This document shows positions 46,207-53,585 of a DNA stretch of 64,000 nt, piece by piece. A program made the position numbers and the translations under genes. Source of the stretch: an uncultured Alphaproteobacteria bacterium (GTDB lineage: Bacteria > Pseudomonadota > Alphaproteobacteria > Caulobacterales > Hyphomonadaceae); contig CAIKWZ010000010.1 in the NCBI GenBank assembly GCA_903831255.1, positions 1 to 64,000 of the forward strand, in the 5' to 3' direction. The notes under the pieces are model-generated. The model saw only the letters and a program-made list of their open reading frames with translations, searched no databases and was not told the DNA's origin. The first letter of the stretch is position 1. Every line of letters starts with the position of its first letter.

Positions 46207-47223
46207 GTGACCGACGAAATCGAGACGGCTGGCTCTCTGATCACCGCTACGGCGACCGCTGCCCTGGTCGACGGGCCTTCGCCTGAGAAGACCGCCGTCT
46301 CGCACGGGGCCTGCGCGAACTGCCAAACTCAAACTTCCGGACGATTTTGCTCCAACTGCGGCCAGCCGAGCCACCTCCATCGCTCCCTGCTGCATGTCAT
46401 CGAGGAGATTGTTCACGGCATCCTTCATCTTGACGGCAGGATCTGGCGAACGCTGCCCATGCTGATCGCGCGTCCGGGCCGAATGTCCCGGGAGTACATA
46501 GAGGGTCGACGAACCCGGTATGTGTCTCCGATCGCCCTCTACCTGTTCTCAGTCTTTCTGATGTTCTTCGTCTTTTCCCTGACCGACGGGCCGGGAATCG
46601 CCACTGATGTCAAAGTCGATCGCACAGAGACCTCGGACACCGCACCCGCAATTGCAGGGGAAAAAGATACTCTCGCGGAGACCGGGAACGTCGCCTCAAC
46701 CGAGACCGAAAACCAGACCGATCAGTCGTCCCTGATGAAGGCGGTTCAGGAAGCTGCGGAGAACGGGGACATCTCGGTCGAGACCGGAAACCCAGAGTTC
46801 AACAAGACAATTCTGAAGAAGCTCAAGAACCCGGAATACGCCTTCTACAAGATCCAGCAGACCGCCTACAAATTCGCCTTTCTCCTTATCCCAATCTCCC
46901 TTCCCTTCGTAGCCCTGCTGTTCCTGTTCAGGAGGTCAGCGACGCTCTTCGATCACAGCGTGTTCGTGCTGTACTCCATGAGCTTCATGTCCCTCCTGTT
47001 CGTTGCGACGGCCTGCCTGGACCTCCTCGGCGGAGCGGTGTCGGAATGGATCCCGCTCCTTCTGCTGACAGCGCCTCCCGCCCACATGTTCTTTCAGCTG
47101 AAAGGAACCTATGGTCTGAGCTGGTTCTCTGCACTCTGGAGAACGCTGGCCCTCATCATGTCGGCTATAATCTGCCTCTCCGTTTTCATTGTTCTGATCG
47201 TCATTCTGGGCCTGACGGGGTGA
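46207..47223 (+). CDS. DUF3667 membrane protein with N-terminal zinc ribbon
   Basis: A 338-residue protein of unknown function. The N-end has a C4 zinc ribbon (Cys36, Cys39, Cys48, Cys51, in CANCQTQTSGRFCSNCG). EEIVHGILHLDGRIWRTLPMLI and MSREYIEGRRTRYVSPIALYLF are typical of DUF3667. The first membrane segment is at about 115-135, a hydrophilic loop at about 140-215, then four more segments to the end. It starts at GTG with GGGAGG upstream. Confidence 0.9.
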   Translation: MTDEIETAGSLITATATAALVDGPSPEKTAVSHGACANCQTQTSGRFCSNCGQPSHLHRSLLHVIEEIVHGILHLDGRIWRTLPMLIARPGRMSREYIEGRRTRYVSPIALYLFSVFLMFFVFSLTDGPGIATDVKVDRTETSDTAPAIAGEKDTLAETGNVASTETENQTDQSSLMKAVQEAAENGDISVETGNPEFNKTILKKLKNPEYAFYKIQQTAYKFAFLLIPISLPFVALLFLFRRSATLFDHSVFVLYSMSFMSLLFVATACLDLLGGAVSEWIPLLLLTAPPAHMFFQLKGTYGLSWFSALWRTLALIMSAIICLSVFIVLIVILGLTG

Positions 47224-47372
47224 GATGAAGAGGCCGGGGACCAAAGACGGATCGCCCACGTTTTAAACGCATCCTTCGCCCGCCGGATCAACGGCGACAC
47301 GCCCGCCTCTTCCAAAGATAAATCGCGCCCGTCTCGTGAACAGACCCTGAAGCGCCGCTCCGGACAGAGAAA

Positions 47373-47396
47373 CGCCCCGGTCTTTCGACCGGGGCG
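47373..47396 (-). terminator. Terminator of the redoxin/cytochrome gene
   Basis: CGCCCCGGTC and GACCGGGGCG form a perfect 10-bp stem with a 4-base loop. A T-rich TTTCTCT follows in the minus-strand direction. It lies 30 bases after the stop of the minus-strand gene. Confidence 0.8.
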
Positions 47397-47425
47397 CTCA
47401 GATGTTCACAACGAGAGAGAGACGA

Positions 47426-49453
47426 TCAGCGGGTGGCCGCAGGCGGACGACGGCGCTGCTGCTGCATGAACTTCATGGCGGCATCGAGCTCATCCTGAGA
47501 AATCGCTTCGTCCTTGTTCTGATCAACCAGCTTGAAGGTGCTGTCGTTGATCGCCTGAGCAATGAACCCGCGAAGCTCGCTCTTCTGCAGCTTGTCGTCG
47601 AAGTTGTCGTCCATCATCCCCATCAGACGGGTCCGCTCGCGGAGCTCATCATAATTGGTCTGCTTGTCCGCCGTTTCATCGACCCAGCGATAGCGAATGG
47701 ACGTGTAGAGCATTTCTTCAAAGGACTGTTCGCCCCACACCACTTCCTTGCTCGGATCCGGATTGGCCGGATTGCGCTTGGAGTTGTCGTAGATGTAGGT
47801 CGCGATCACCTTCGATCCGGCCGGAATTGCGATCGGCGTCTCGAACTCGTACTGGCGCTGCCAGTTGAAGTCATAGTTCGGGACATTGAGGATCATCTCC
47901 TGACGTCCATCCGGATAGCGGACTTCGAGCTTGGAGTAGTTCCCACGATAATGGGCGTGCACCACCGCAGAATGAAGGATCGCATCCTTCGGGAAGTTGA
48001 AATAGGCGACTTCCTTGTGGTTCGCCTCATTCGGGGGAATGCGGATGAACGAGTCGACCAGCGGGCTCTCACGCATCATGAGATCAGGCTTTTCCCCGTC
48101 CTTGTAGAAGTAAAGACCGATCTGCTCGGCGGAAACGGCCTCCTTGCCGAACGGCGTGTAGTGCATCTGGTAAGCGAACGTGCCGCCCGCAGGAATGTAA
48201 GTGCCGATGCCCTTGGGCTGGACAACCGATTCCATTCCGACCGTGTACCCGCCGACCGAACCGCCCCACTGGGCCATTCCGCCCATCTTCGTCTCTCCGG
48301 GGGGAACATAGCCCGACAGGATATGGTGCACGGCCTGGCGCTGAGTGACGCGAGCGGTTGAGGCCTTGAGCCACTTGCCCTCCGTCAGCGGGTTGTCGAC
48401 GACCGGATACTGGTAATCGACGACGCCTGAAGCAGGGACCGTGTATTTCGGGATGTTGACGATCAGGTCGGGCTTTCCGAGCGGCCACTCGGGGGCCACA
48501 TGACGAACCGCCCCAAGAGGATCGACCCCCTCTCCGCGAGGCGCTCCCGCCTCAATCCAGTTCACCAGCGTCTTGATCTGCTGGGCGGAAAGGCTCTTGT
48601 CGTCCTTGAACTTTCCAACATGGGGATCAGCGTCCCAAGGCGGCATGCGGTCGGTCCGGATCGATTCCCGGATCATCGGCGCGAAGCCTTTGACGGTGTC
48701 GTAGTTCGCCATCGCGAAGGGAGCGATGCCGCCCTCCTGGTGACAGGCGACGCACTTTTCCTCGAGGATCGGCGCAACATCCTTGACGTACGAGATCTTG
48801 GCGATGGCCGCCTTCGCCTCAGGCGCGCGATCAGGGAAGTTGATCAGGCAGCCGTCGGCCTGAACCTTCGGCGCCGAATAGGACTTGCCCGCGATCACGG
48901 CGTCGAGCGCCTCCGCCGCATAATTGCGGGAGGCCTTGGCTTTCTGGGCGCCATAGGTCAGGCGGTCATTGAGCGGACCGCGATAGATGACCTTCCAGGA
49001 CTTGGGATCAACCACAAAGACTTCAGAGGTTCGCTGAGCGCCCAGCTGAAGGCCCACCAGCTGATTGTCGTCCTTCAGCACGGGCATATTGACCGGGAAA
49101 TCGGCAACCTCACGGGCGATCGCCTCGCGGGTGTCCTGAATATTCGAGTTGATCATCATGAACTCGACGCCCTTCGCGGCATACGCGTCGCGAAGATTGC
49201 GCAGATCAGAGGTCATGTTCCGGACGATCGGGCATCCGTTGCCCTGCATTACAAGCACCACCGCCGGGGCGTCCTTGCGGGCGTAAAGAAGGTGGGAGCG
49301 ACCCGTTTCATCGGTCAGCCGGAAATTATCGACGACCTGAACCGAGGACGACACAGCCGGCTTGCCGCGGACTGCGTCCGTCTGCTGAACCCAACCAGCC
49401 GTCGCGGCCAGAGCCAGACCGACAGCCGTTGCTGCGAGCACCTTTTTCAACAT
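47426..49453 (-). CDS. Secreted multidomain redoxin/cytochrome c/copper-monooxygenase-like/EF-hand protein
   Basis: A 675-residue exported protein with four parts. After the signal (residues 1-20) comes a redoxin fold with Cys74 in GNGCPIVR. Then there is a haem c site CVACH at 234-238 with a likely Met ligand downstream. Next is a region like the C-terminal domain of copper type II ascorbate-dependent monooxygenases, with possible copper ligands His376-His377, His431, His499/His501 and Met520. Two EF-hand loops follow, Asp615-Glu626 and Asp644-Glu655. The set suggests a periplasmic or surface oxidoreductase. The substrate is unknown. It is a single-gene unit ending in a terminator. Confidence 0.88.
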   Translation of the reverse strand: MLKKVLAATAVGLALAATAGWVQQTDAVRGKPAVSSSVQVVDNFRLTDETGRSHLLYARKDAPAVVLVMQGNGCPIVRNMTSDLRNLRDAYAAKGVEFMMINSNIQDTREAIAREVADFPVNMPVLKDDNQLVGLQLGAQRTSEVFVVDPKSWKVIYRGPLNDRLTYGAQKAKASRNYAAEALDAVIAGKSYSAPKVQADGCLINFPDRAPEAKAAIAKISYVKDVAPILEEKCVACHQEGGIAPFAMANYDTVKGFAPMIRESIRTDRMPPWDADPHVGKFKDDKSLSAQQIKTLVNWIEAGAPRGEGVDPLGAVRHVAPEWPLGKPDLIVNIPKYTVPASGVVDYQYPVVDNPLTEGKWLKASTARVTQRQAVHHILSGYVPPGETKMGGMAQWGGSVGGYTVGMESVVQPKGIGTYIPAGGTFAYQMHYTPFGKEAVSAEQIGLYFYKDGEKPDLMMRESPLVDSFIRIPPNEANHKEVAYFNFPKDAILHSAVVHAHYRGNYSKLEVRYPDGRQEMILNVPNYDFNWQRQYEFETPIAIPAGSKVIATYIYDNSKRNPANPDPSKEVVWGEQSFEEMLYTSIRYRWVDETADKQTNYDELRERTRLMGMMDDNFDDKLQKSELRGFIAQAINDSTFKLVDQNKDEAISQDELDAAMKFMQQQRRRPPAATR

Positions 49454-49571
49454 GCGATGAGACCCTTTTCTGGGAGGATAACGGGACTTTATCAGAACGT
49501 CATGACGAAACAGGTTGACACCGTCAAGGCGCCTTGCCGGAAGACACTGAAATGTGACCCGAAAACCATTA

Positions 49572-49817
49572 TCACGCAGCCTGAAGAGACCGCGGCGGAG
49601 CACCTTTACCCCCCGGAGCATCGACCCTGAGCGCCCGCACCTCCTCCGGGGTCGGAAGGGGAAGCTCGGAGAGGAGGCGCGTCCTCAGCCGCTCATGAAA
49701 GGCCGCAAGAGCCTCCGGCCCCACCCGGTCGCATTCATCCCCGGGAAAGGCGACCGCCTCGTAGGTTCTCCCAAGGGCCTCAATCGCCGCATCCAGTCCG
49801 ATCACACGCCGCTCCAT
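49572..49817 (-). CDS. Small conserved-looking protein of unknown function
   Basis: An 81-residue protein, MERRVIGLDAAIEALGRTY and onward, preceded by a very strong ribosome site (GGAGGAAGGC directly before the ATG). It is acidic and helical in style, with no membrane segment or known motif. The frame is GC-consistent and ends in a Gly/Ala/Pro-rich tail. It lies 124 bases after the ARPP-1 gene on the same strand, behind that gene's terminator. I do not recognise a family. Confidence 0.6.
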   Translation of the reverse strand: MERRVIGLDAAIEALGRTYEAVAFPGDECDRVGPEALAAFHERLRTRLLSELPLPTPEEVRALRVDAPGGKGAPPRSLQAA

Positions 49818-49874
49818 GCCTTCCTCCTTCCACAGGACCGCCGCCAACCCCGGGCGACACAATCGATCAGACAG

Positions 49875-49948
49875 GGCCTGATCCTTAAAATGTCCGGGGG
49901 AGAGCGCCCCCTCTCCCCCGAACCGCCCGTCCCCCCGGACTTCAGGCC
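49875..49948 (-). repeat. Nested inverted repeats straddling the end of the ARPP-1 gene
   Basis: Outer arms GGCCTGA (49875-49881) and TCAGGCC (49942-49948) enclose middle arms GTCCGGGGG (49892-49900) and CCCCCGGAC (49932-49940). An inner 10-bp hairpin, CGGGGGAGAG with CTCTCCCCCG, uses part of the same sequence, so the inner and middle pairings exclude each other. TCAGGCC contains the ARPP-1 stop codon. Confidence 0.6.
49894..49920 (-). terminator. Terminator hairpin of the ARPP-1 gene
   Basis: A 10-bp G/C-rich stem with a 6-base loop. In the minus-strand direction it is followed by GACATTTTAAGG, with four T. Confidence 0.6.
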
Positions 49949-50871
49949 GCCAGAGCCTCTTCGAACGCAGCCATGTGAATAAGCTCGCCCTGATGGGTCA
50001 GCGCCGACCCGGACAGCCCATCCCCGCGCAGCGTGAGCGCCTCGCCCAGTCCGACGCCAGCGGTCTGGCTTGCGAGGGACGCAGACAGCGCCGCCATAAA
50101 GTCCGCCGCAACCGCCCCGGCGGCGGAAGCATCGCTCCAACGAGGAGCCTCCAGCGCATCAATCGCGTAGCTCCGGAGAATTTTAGAAAAGACGCCGGCG
50201 AACGCCTCGGGCCTGGAGACAACTTCGAGCCCGGCACCGCGACCATTGAGGACAAAGATCGCGCCGACCTGGTTCGGCAGGACGCGGAAACGCTCCTCAA
50301 ACGCTGCAAGATCCGCCTCGCGATCCGCAAACCCGTCGCTCATGGCCCTGGTCGCGCTGGAGGCCTTGAGGGACCTCAGCTTCGAGTCGACATCGCCCCA
50401 GATCGCATGCTGATCGGCCCGCTCGGCGAACCCGCCCTCTTTGAGGTCCGACATGCGGAACGATTTACGTGCGCGGGCCTGAGCGAACAGAGCCTGCTTG
50501 CCGGCGGAGAACCGCTCCGATCTGTACCCCCATCGCCCCTGCTCGACACACGAGACGGGAATAAGGGTCTCTCTGGCCGGCGGGGCGAGAACCGACACGT
50601 TGAGGACCCGGTTCTGCTTGGCGCCGACAAGCTCCTCCCCATCGATCAGGAGGACCGGCCTCGCGCCAGAGTTCAGCAAGCGGAGTTCGCGAACGGAACC
50701 ATCATCGGAAATCTCCGTCACCTCGACCTGCTCGGCCAGAAGCGCCGCCTCAAAGAGGTCGAACTCCGTCCTCACGCCGCCTTCGGACTTCAGGATTGGA
50801 GAAACCTGCAGGCCTCCAAAAAAGACGGGCTCGCCAAGCGTCAGCCCAGCAATCAATTCATGCGTTTTCAT
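49942..50871 (-). CDS. ARPP-1 domain protein
   Basis: A 309-residue protein with an all-beta N-terminal half and a helical second half. Visible family text is LLNSGARPVLLIDGEELVGAKQNRVLNVSVLAP and IPVSCVEQGRWGYRSERF, then SVVSRPEAF-like EVVSRPEAFAGVFSKILRSYAIDAL. I recall this as ARPP-1, named for association with ADP-ribosylglycohydrolase and rhodanese/phosphatase genes; its activity is not known to me. The ATG at 50871 follows GGGGGAAG. It has its own sigma70-like promoter 150 bases upstream. No ADP-ribosylation genes are in the window. Confidence 0.8.
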   Translation of the reverse strand: MKTHELIAGLTLGEPVFFGGLQVSPILKSEGGVRTEFDLFEAALLAEQVEVTEISDDGSVRELRLLNSGARPVLLIDGEELVGAKQNRVLNVSVLAPPARETLIPVSCVEQGRWGYRSERFSAGKQALFAQARARKSFRMSDLKEGGFAERADQHAIWGDVDSKLRSLKASSATRAMSDGFADREADLAAFEERFRVLPNQVGAIFVLNGRGAGLEVVSRPEAFAGVFSKILRSYAIDALEAPRWSDASAAGAVAADFMAALSASLASQTAGVGLGEALTLRGDGLSGSALTHQGELIHMAAFEEALAA

Positions 50872-50994
50872 GTCGATATTCTTCCCCCAACAGGACCCAA
50901 CCGACGCACACACCCCTCCAGCCGACGCCCGGACAGGCGCCGTTCATCCGGATTCCCCAGAAAGGCCAGAGAGCTTACGCGTCGTGAACAGTTA

Positions 50995-51015
50995 TCCATC
51001 GCAAAAGTGGATGGA
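50995..51015. promoter_or_regulatory. Inverted repeat at the expected transcription start of the ARPP-1 gene
   Basis: TCCATC and GATGGA around a 9-base centre, starting 6 bases after the -10 box in the minus-strand direction. Position suits a repressor site or a 5'-end hairpin. Confidence 0.45.
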
Positions 51016-51020
51016 CATGT

Positions 51021-51048
51021 TTTATATACCGGTCGAACCGTCTGTCAA
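51021..51048 (-). promoter_or_regulatory. Sigma70-type promoter of the ARPP-1 gene
   Basis: A perfect -35 box TTGACA (51043-51048), a 16-base spacer and a -10 box TATAAA (51021-51026), read on the minus strand. This is the best consensus promoter I found. The 5' leader would be about 145 bases. It lies downstream of the Hsp70-like gene, so the ARPP-1 gene need not depend on that operon. Confidence 0.7.
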
Positions 51049-51160
51049 CGTACGCCGGGATAGGTGCGCAACACCGATCATCAACACTGTCAGTGATGGC
51101 CGCACACGCAGGTATGGCGACCGATAGCCGCCGGCCGATCTCGAATGACATGGACGAGCG

Positions 51161-52573
51161 TTACAGGCGGACGGGCGCTGTCTGCACTGGAAGATCGCGA
51201 ATCGCTCCGCCGATCGCGACCGCGAGTTGCTCAACAAATCCCTTGAAATCCGGATGACCGGATATGCCGGGAATGGACGGCTCCGCGCGACGGAAGGTCC
51301 AGTCGCGCCCCGGCTGATCGGCAAGCGCCCGGACCATGGGCAGAACATGGCCGCCGCCGGTCAGCATGATCTCAATCTCCATCCTGCCCCCGGGAAGAAA
51401 TTGCGCAGCCGCCCGGATCGCCGGATCCAGCGCCTGTTCAAAGGTCGCTCTGAGACGATCCGCAAAGCGGACCAGGGGAGGAAACGCCAGAAACTCCTCG
51501 ACCCCGAACTCAAGAAAATCGTCGCCCAGTTCGACAATCAGACGCCCCTGCTCAAACAGGCGCTCCTTAAGCGCCCGCTGACGAGACCTGAGAGAGGCGA
51601 CAGCGCCCCGCGCCGCAGGATCATCGGCGAGCAGGCCGGCCCTCTGCAGAATGAAACTCCTCAGCAGCATGTCGACATGGTCTCCGGCTTCACGGAGAAC
51701 ACAGGCGCTGCCCTCGATCTCAGCGACGACACGCCGCCCCGGCAAGCCGGTCATGAAGGCTGCGAAATCCGAGGTTCCCCCGCCGATGTCCGCCACCACC
51801 ACCACCCGCCGGCGCCCCTGGCGGATCGAACCGGCTGCAACAGCTGTGGCTTCAAGGACGCTGGCGCGCTTATCTTCGCCGATCCAGAACACATTCTCAT
51901 CCCATCCGGATTGCGGAGCCGCCGCCAGCGCCCTGGCGAGCGCAGCGGACGCCTCCTCATGGGTCAGCTCCCGGTCTTCGGCCAGAGAGGGCTCGAGCTC
52001 ATCGGCAAGATCGAGCGCAAGGCGAACCATGTCCCGGAGCGCCGTCTCTCCGGATTGAGCACGACCCGCACCCCAGGCCGGGCGGGCGATCCGGAGCTTG
52101 ACCGGCCACGGGAATGAACTGGCCTTCGCGGCCTTCTCGGCTCGCAGAAACAGATAGGCGAGATAGAGCGTGATCAGCTGACGGGGCGTATATCGCCCAC
52201 CAGGATCGACGTCCCGGTGAAGCGGCCCATCCAGCGCCTCGGCTTCATCCGTACTCAGATACTGCTTGGGCGCATCAAGCGCCCGTCGTCCTGCGGCCGC
52301 CGCGCGCTGCGCTGCCGTCTCGGCTCTGGGACCGAAGAGAAGACCGGTCTCTGAAACAAAGACGACGGAGGGAAGCAGAAAGGGACTGGGAGACGCAGTT
52401 CCCTGACCGATCGGGAGCGGACGAATGTCTCTCGCCTCAAGCTCCTCGGTCTCTTCAGCAAGCACCATCGCCATCTTCGAATAGGACGTACCGAAATCGA
52501 GACACGCGATCCACTCCTCGGTGCGTCTCGCACCCAGGCGACGTCCGACCCAGTCGCGAAGTCCGCTCAGCAT
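51161..52573 (-). CDS. Short Hsp70-like ATPase
   Basis: A 470-residue actin/Hsp70-fold protein. The phosphate-1 loop DFGTSYSK is at 26-33, phosphate-2 ADIGGGTSDF at 261-270, and the adenosine motif LTGGGHVLPM at 404-413, all intact, so ATP binding is expected. It ends about 55 residues after the adenosine motif, leaving no room for a peptide-binding domain like that of DnaK. It overlaps the upstream winged-helix gene by 7 bases. No DnaJ or GrpE gene is adjacent. It differs from DnaK and HscA in text and size. The function is unknown. Confidence 0.88.
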   Translation of the reverse strand: MLSGLRDWVGRRLGARRTEEWIACLDFGTSYSKMAMVLAEETEELEARDIRPLPIGQGTASPSPFLLPSVVFVSETGLLFGPRAETAAQRAAAAGRRALDAPKQYLSTDEAEALDGPLHRDVDPGGRYTPRQLITLYLAYLFLRAEKAAKASSFPWPVKLRIARPAWGAGRAQSGETALRDMVRLALDLADELEPSLAEDRELTHEEASAALARALAAAPQSGWDENVFWIGEDKRASVLEATAVAAGSIRQGRRRVVVVADIGGGTSDFAAFMTGLPGRRVVAEIEGSACVLREAGDHVDMLLRSFILQRAGLLADDPAARGAVASLRSRQRALKERLFEQGRLIVELGDDFLEFGVEEFLAFPPLVRFADRLRATFEQALDPAIRAAAQFLPGGRMEIEIMLTGGGHVLPMVRALADQPGRDWTFRRAEPSIPGISGHPDFKGFVEQLAVAIGGAIRDLPVQTAPVRL

Positions 52574-53511
52574 GGATCCGCCCTCCCCCTGAGCACGACG
52601 CGCTCATCCTCACCTTCTCCACGCACAATCGCAGAACGCAGGACCAGAGCGCTCTCGCCCTGCTGCATCGGAAGGTCGCTCTCATAGGCCGCCGCATCGA
52701 ACACCAAGGTATCGCCCCGGGCGTGCTTCTCACGCAGACCCCGTCGAAGAGCCGCCTGACGCAGGCTCTGGAACACCTGGCCGGCCGCGAGGTCGACCTG
52801 ACGAACCAGCCCCAGCGTATCCGTCGATCCGGCCAGGCCGCCCTCAAGTCGGCGAATCTGGCGCGCAAAACTCGGCATGTCCTGCAGCGCCATTGCGAGG
52901 GCGAGATCGGATTCGGTACGGGCGCCCTCGGCGACGAGGTGGTCATAGACATCCGAACCAGAGACGAGAGGCTTGGCCTCTCCCATCGCGGATGGATCCG
53001 GAGACAGAGACGGGAGGTCCAACCCGCTCTCCTGGACGCCCCTATCGGGCTGAAACCCCTCCCCCGGCGCATCGACACTCGCCTGTCCGACCGGGGGGTC
53101 TGAAGGAGAAGCCTCTGCCTCTCCGGCCACCGGTAAATCCACCTCCGCAGGCGAGATTGCGCAGGCCTCCTCAGGCGCAGGCGACGCCTCCTTCGCCGTA
53201 TCCGTTGTCCACTCCTCACCGAGACGGGCGAGAAGACGCAGAACGAGAAGGTCCGAAAGCCTCTCCAGCCCCTCCGCCCGTAATCCGGCGAGGGCCTCAC
53301 CGGCCGCGCGCCGCCCATCCGGGGTCAACGCGAGCTCGAACCTTCGCTTCCCCGAAACCGTCACCAGCCCCAGCTGCCTGAGGTGATCGCGGTGCGCACG
53401 GCTGAGATTGACCTGAAACTGCGCCTTCAGACACGCACTCTCGGATGCGGCGCCGCCCATGGCGGCCATTACGAGAAGCGCGTTGCGCTCAACACCCGAT
53501 AGAGAACTCAT
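52567..53511 (-). CDS. Two-domain protein with a winged-helix-like N-terminus, partner of the Hsp70-like ATPase
   Basis: A 314-residue protein with no family I recognise. The N-terminal 75 residues look like a winged helix (LSRAHRDHLRQLGLVTVSGKRRFELALTPDG). A Pro/Glu/Ala-rich linker, about residues 100-180, probably disordered, leads to a second helical domain (VYDHLVAEGARTESDLALAMALQDMPSFARQIRRLEG). The start at 53511 has GGAAGGG upstream. An ATG at 53589 overlapping the HEPN gene stop by ATGA is an alternative with no ribosome site of its own. The C-terminus overlaps the Hsp70-like gene by 7 bases. Confidence 0.75.
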   Translation of the reverse strand: MSSLSGVERNALLVMAAMGGAASESACLKAQFQVNLSRAHRDHLRQLGLVTVSGKRRFELALTPDGRRAAGEALAGLRAEGLERLSDLLVLRLLARLGEEWTTDTAKEASPAPEEACAISPAEVDLPVAGEAEASPSDPPVGQASVDAPGEGFQPDRGVQESGLDLPSLSPDPSAMGEAKPLVSGSDVYDHLVAEGARTESDLALAMALQDMPSFARQIRRLEGGLAGSTDTLGLVRQVDLAAGQVFQSLRQAALRRGLREKHARGDTLVFDAAAYESDLPMQQGESALVLRSAIVRGEGEDERVVLRGRADPC

Positions 53512-53585
53512 ATCCGAGCCCTTCCGACCTTTGCCCGACCTGATTCGCCGCGACCGTCCCATCGCAGGGGACGACTCGGCGGCTC

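Noticed and set aside
51161-52573. Identification of the Hsp70-like gene as DnaK, HscA or SrfB
   Set aside because: It lacks the substrate-binding domain and DnaK/HscA text, and is far shorter than SrfB as I recall it.
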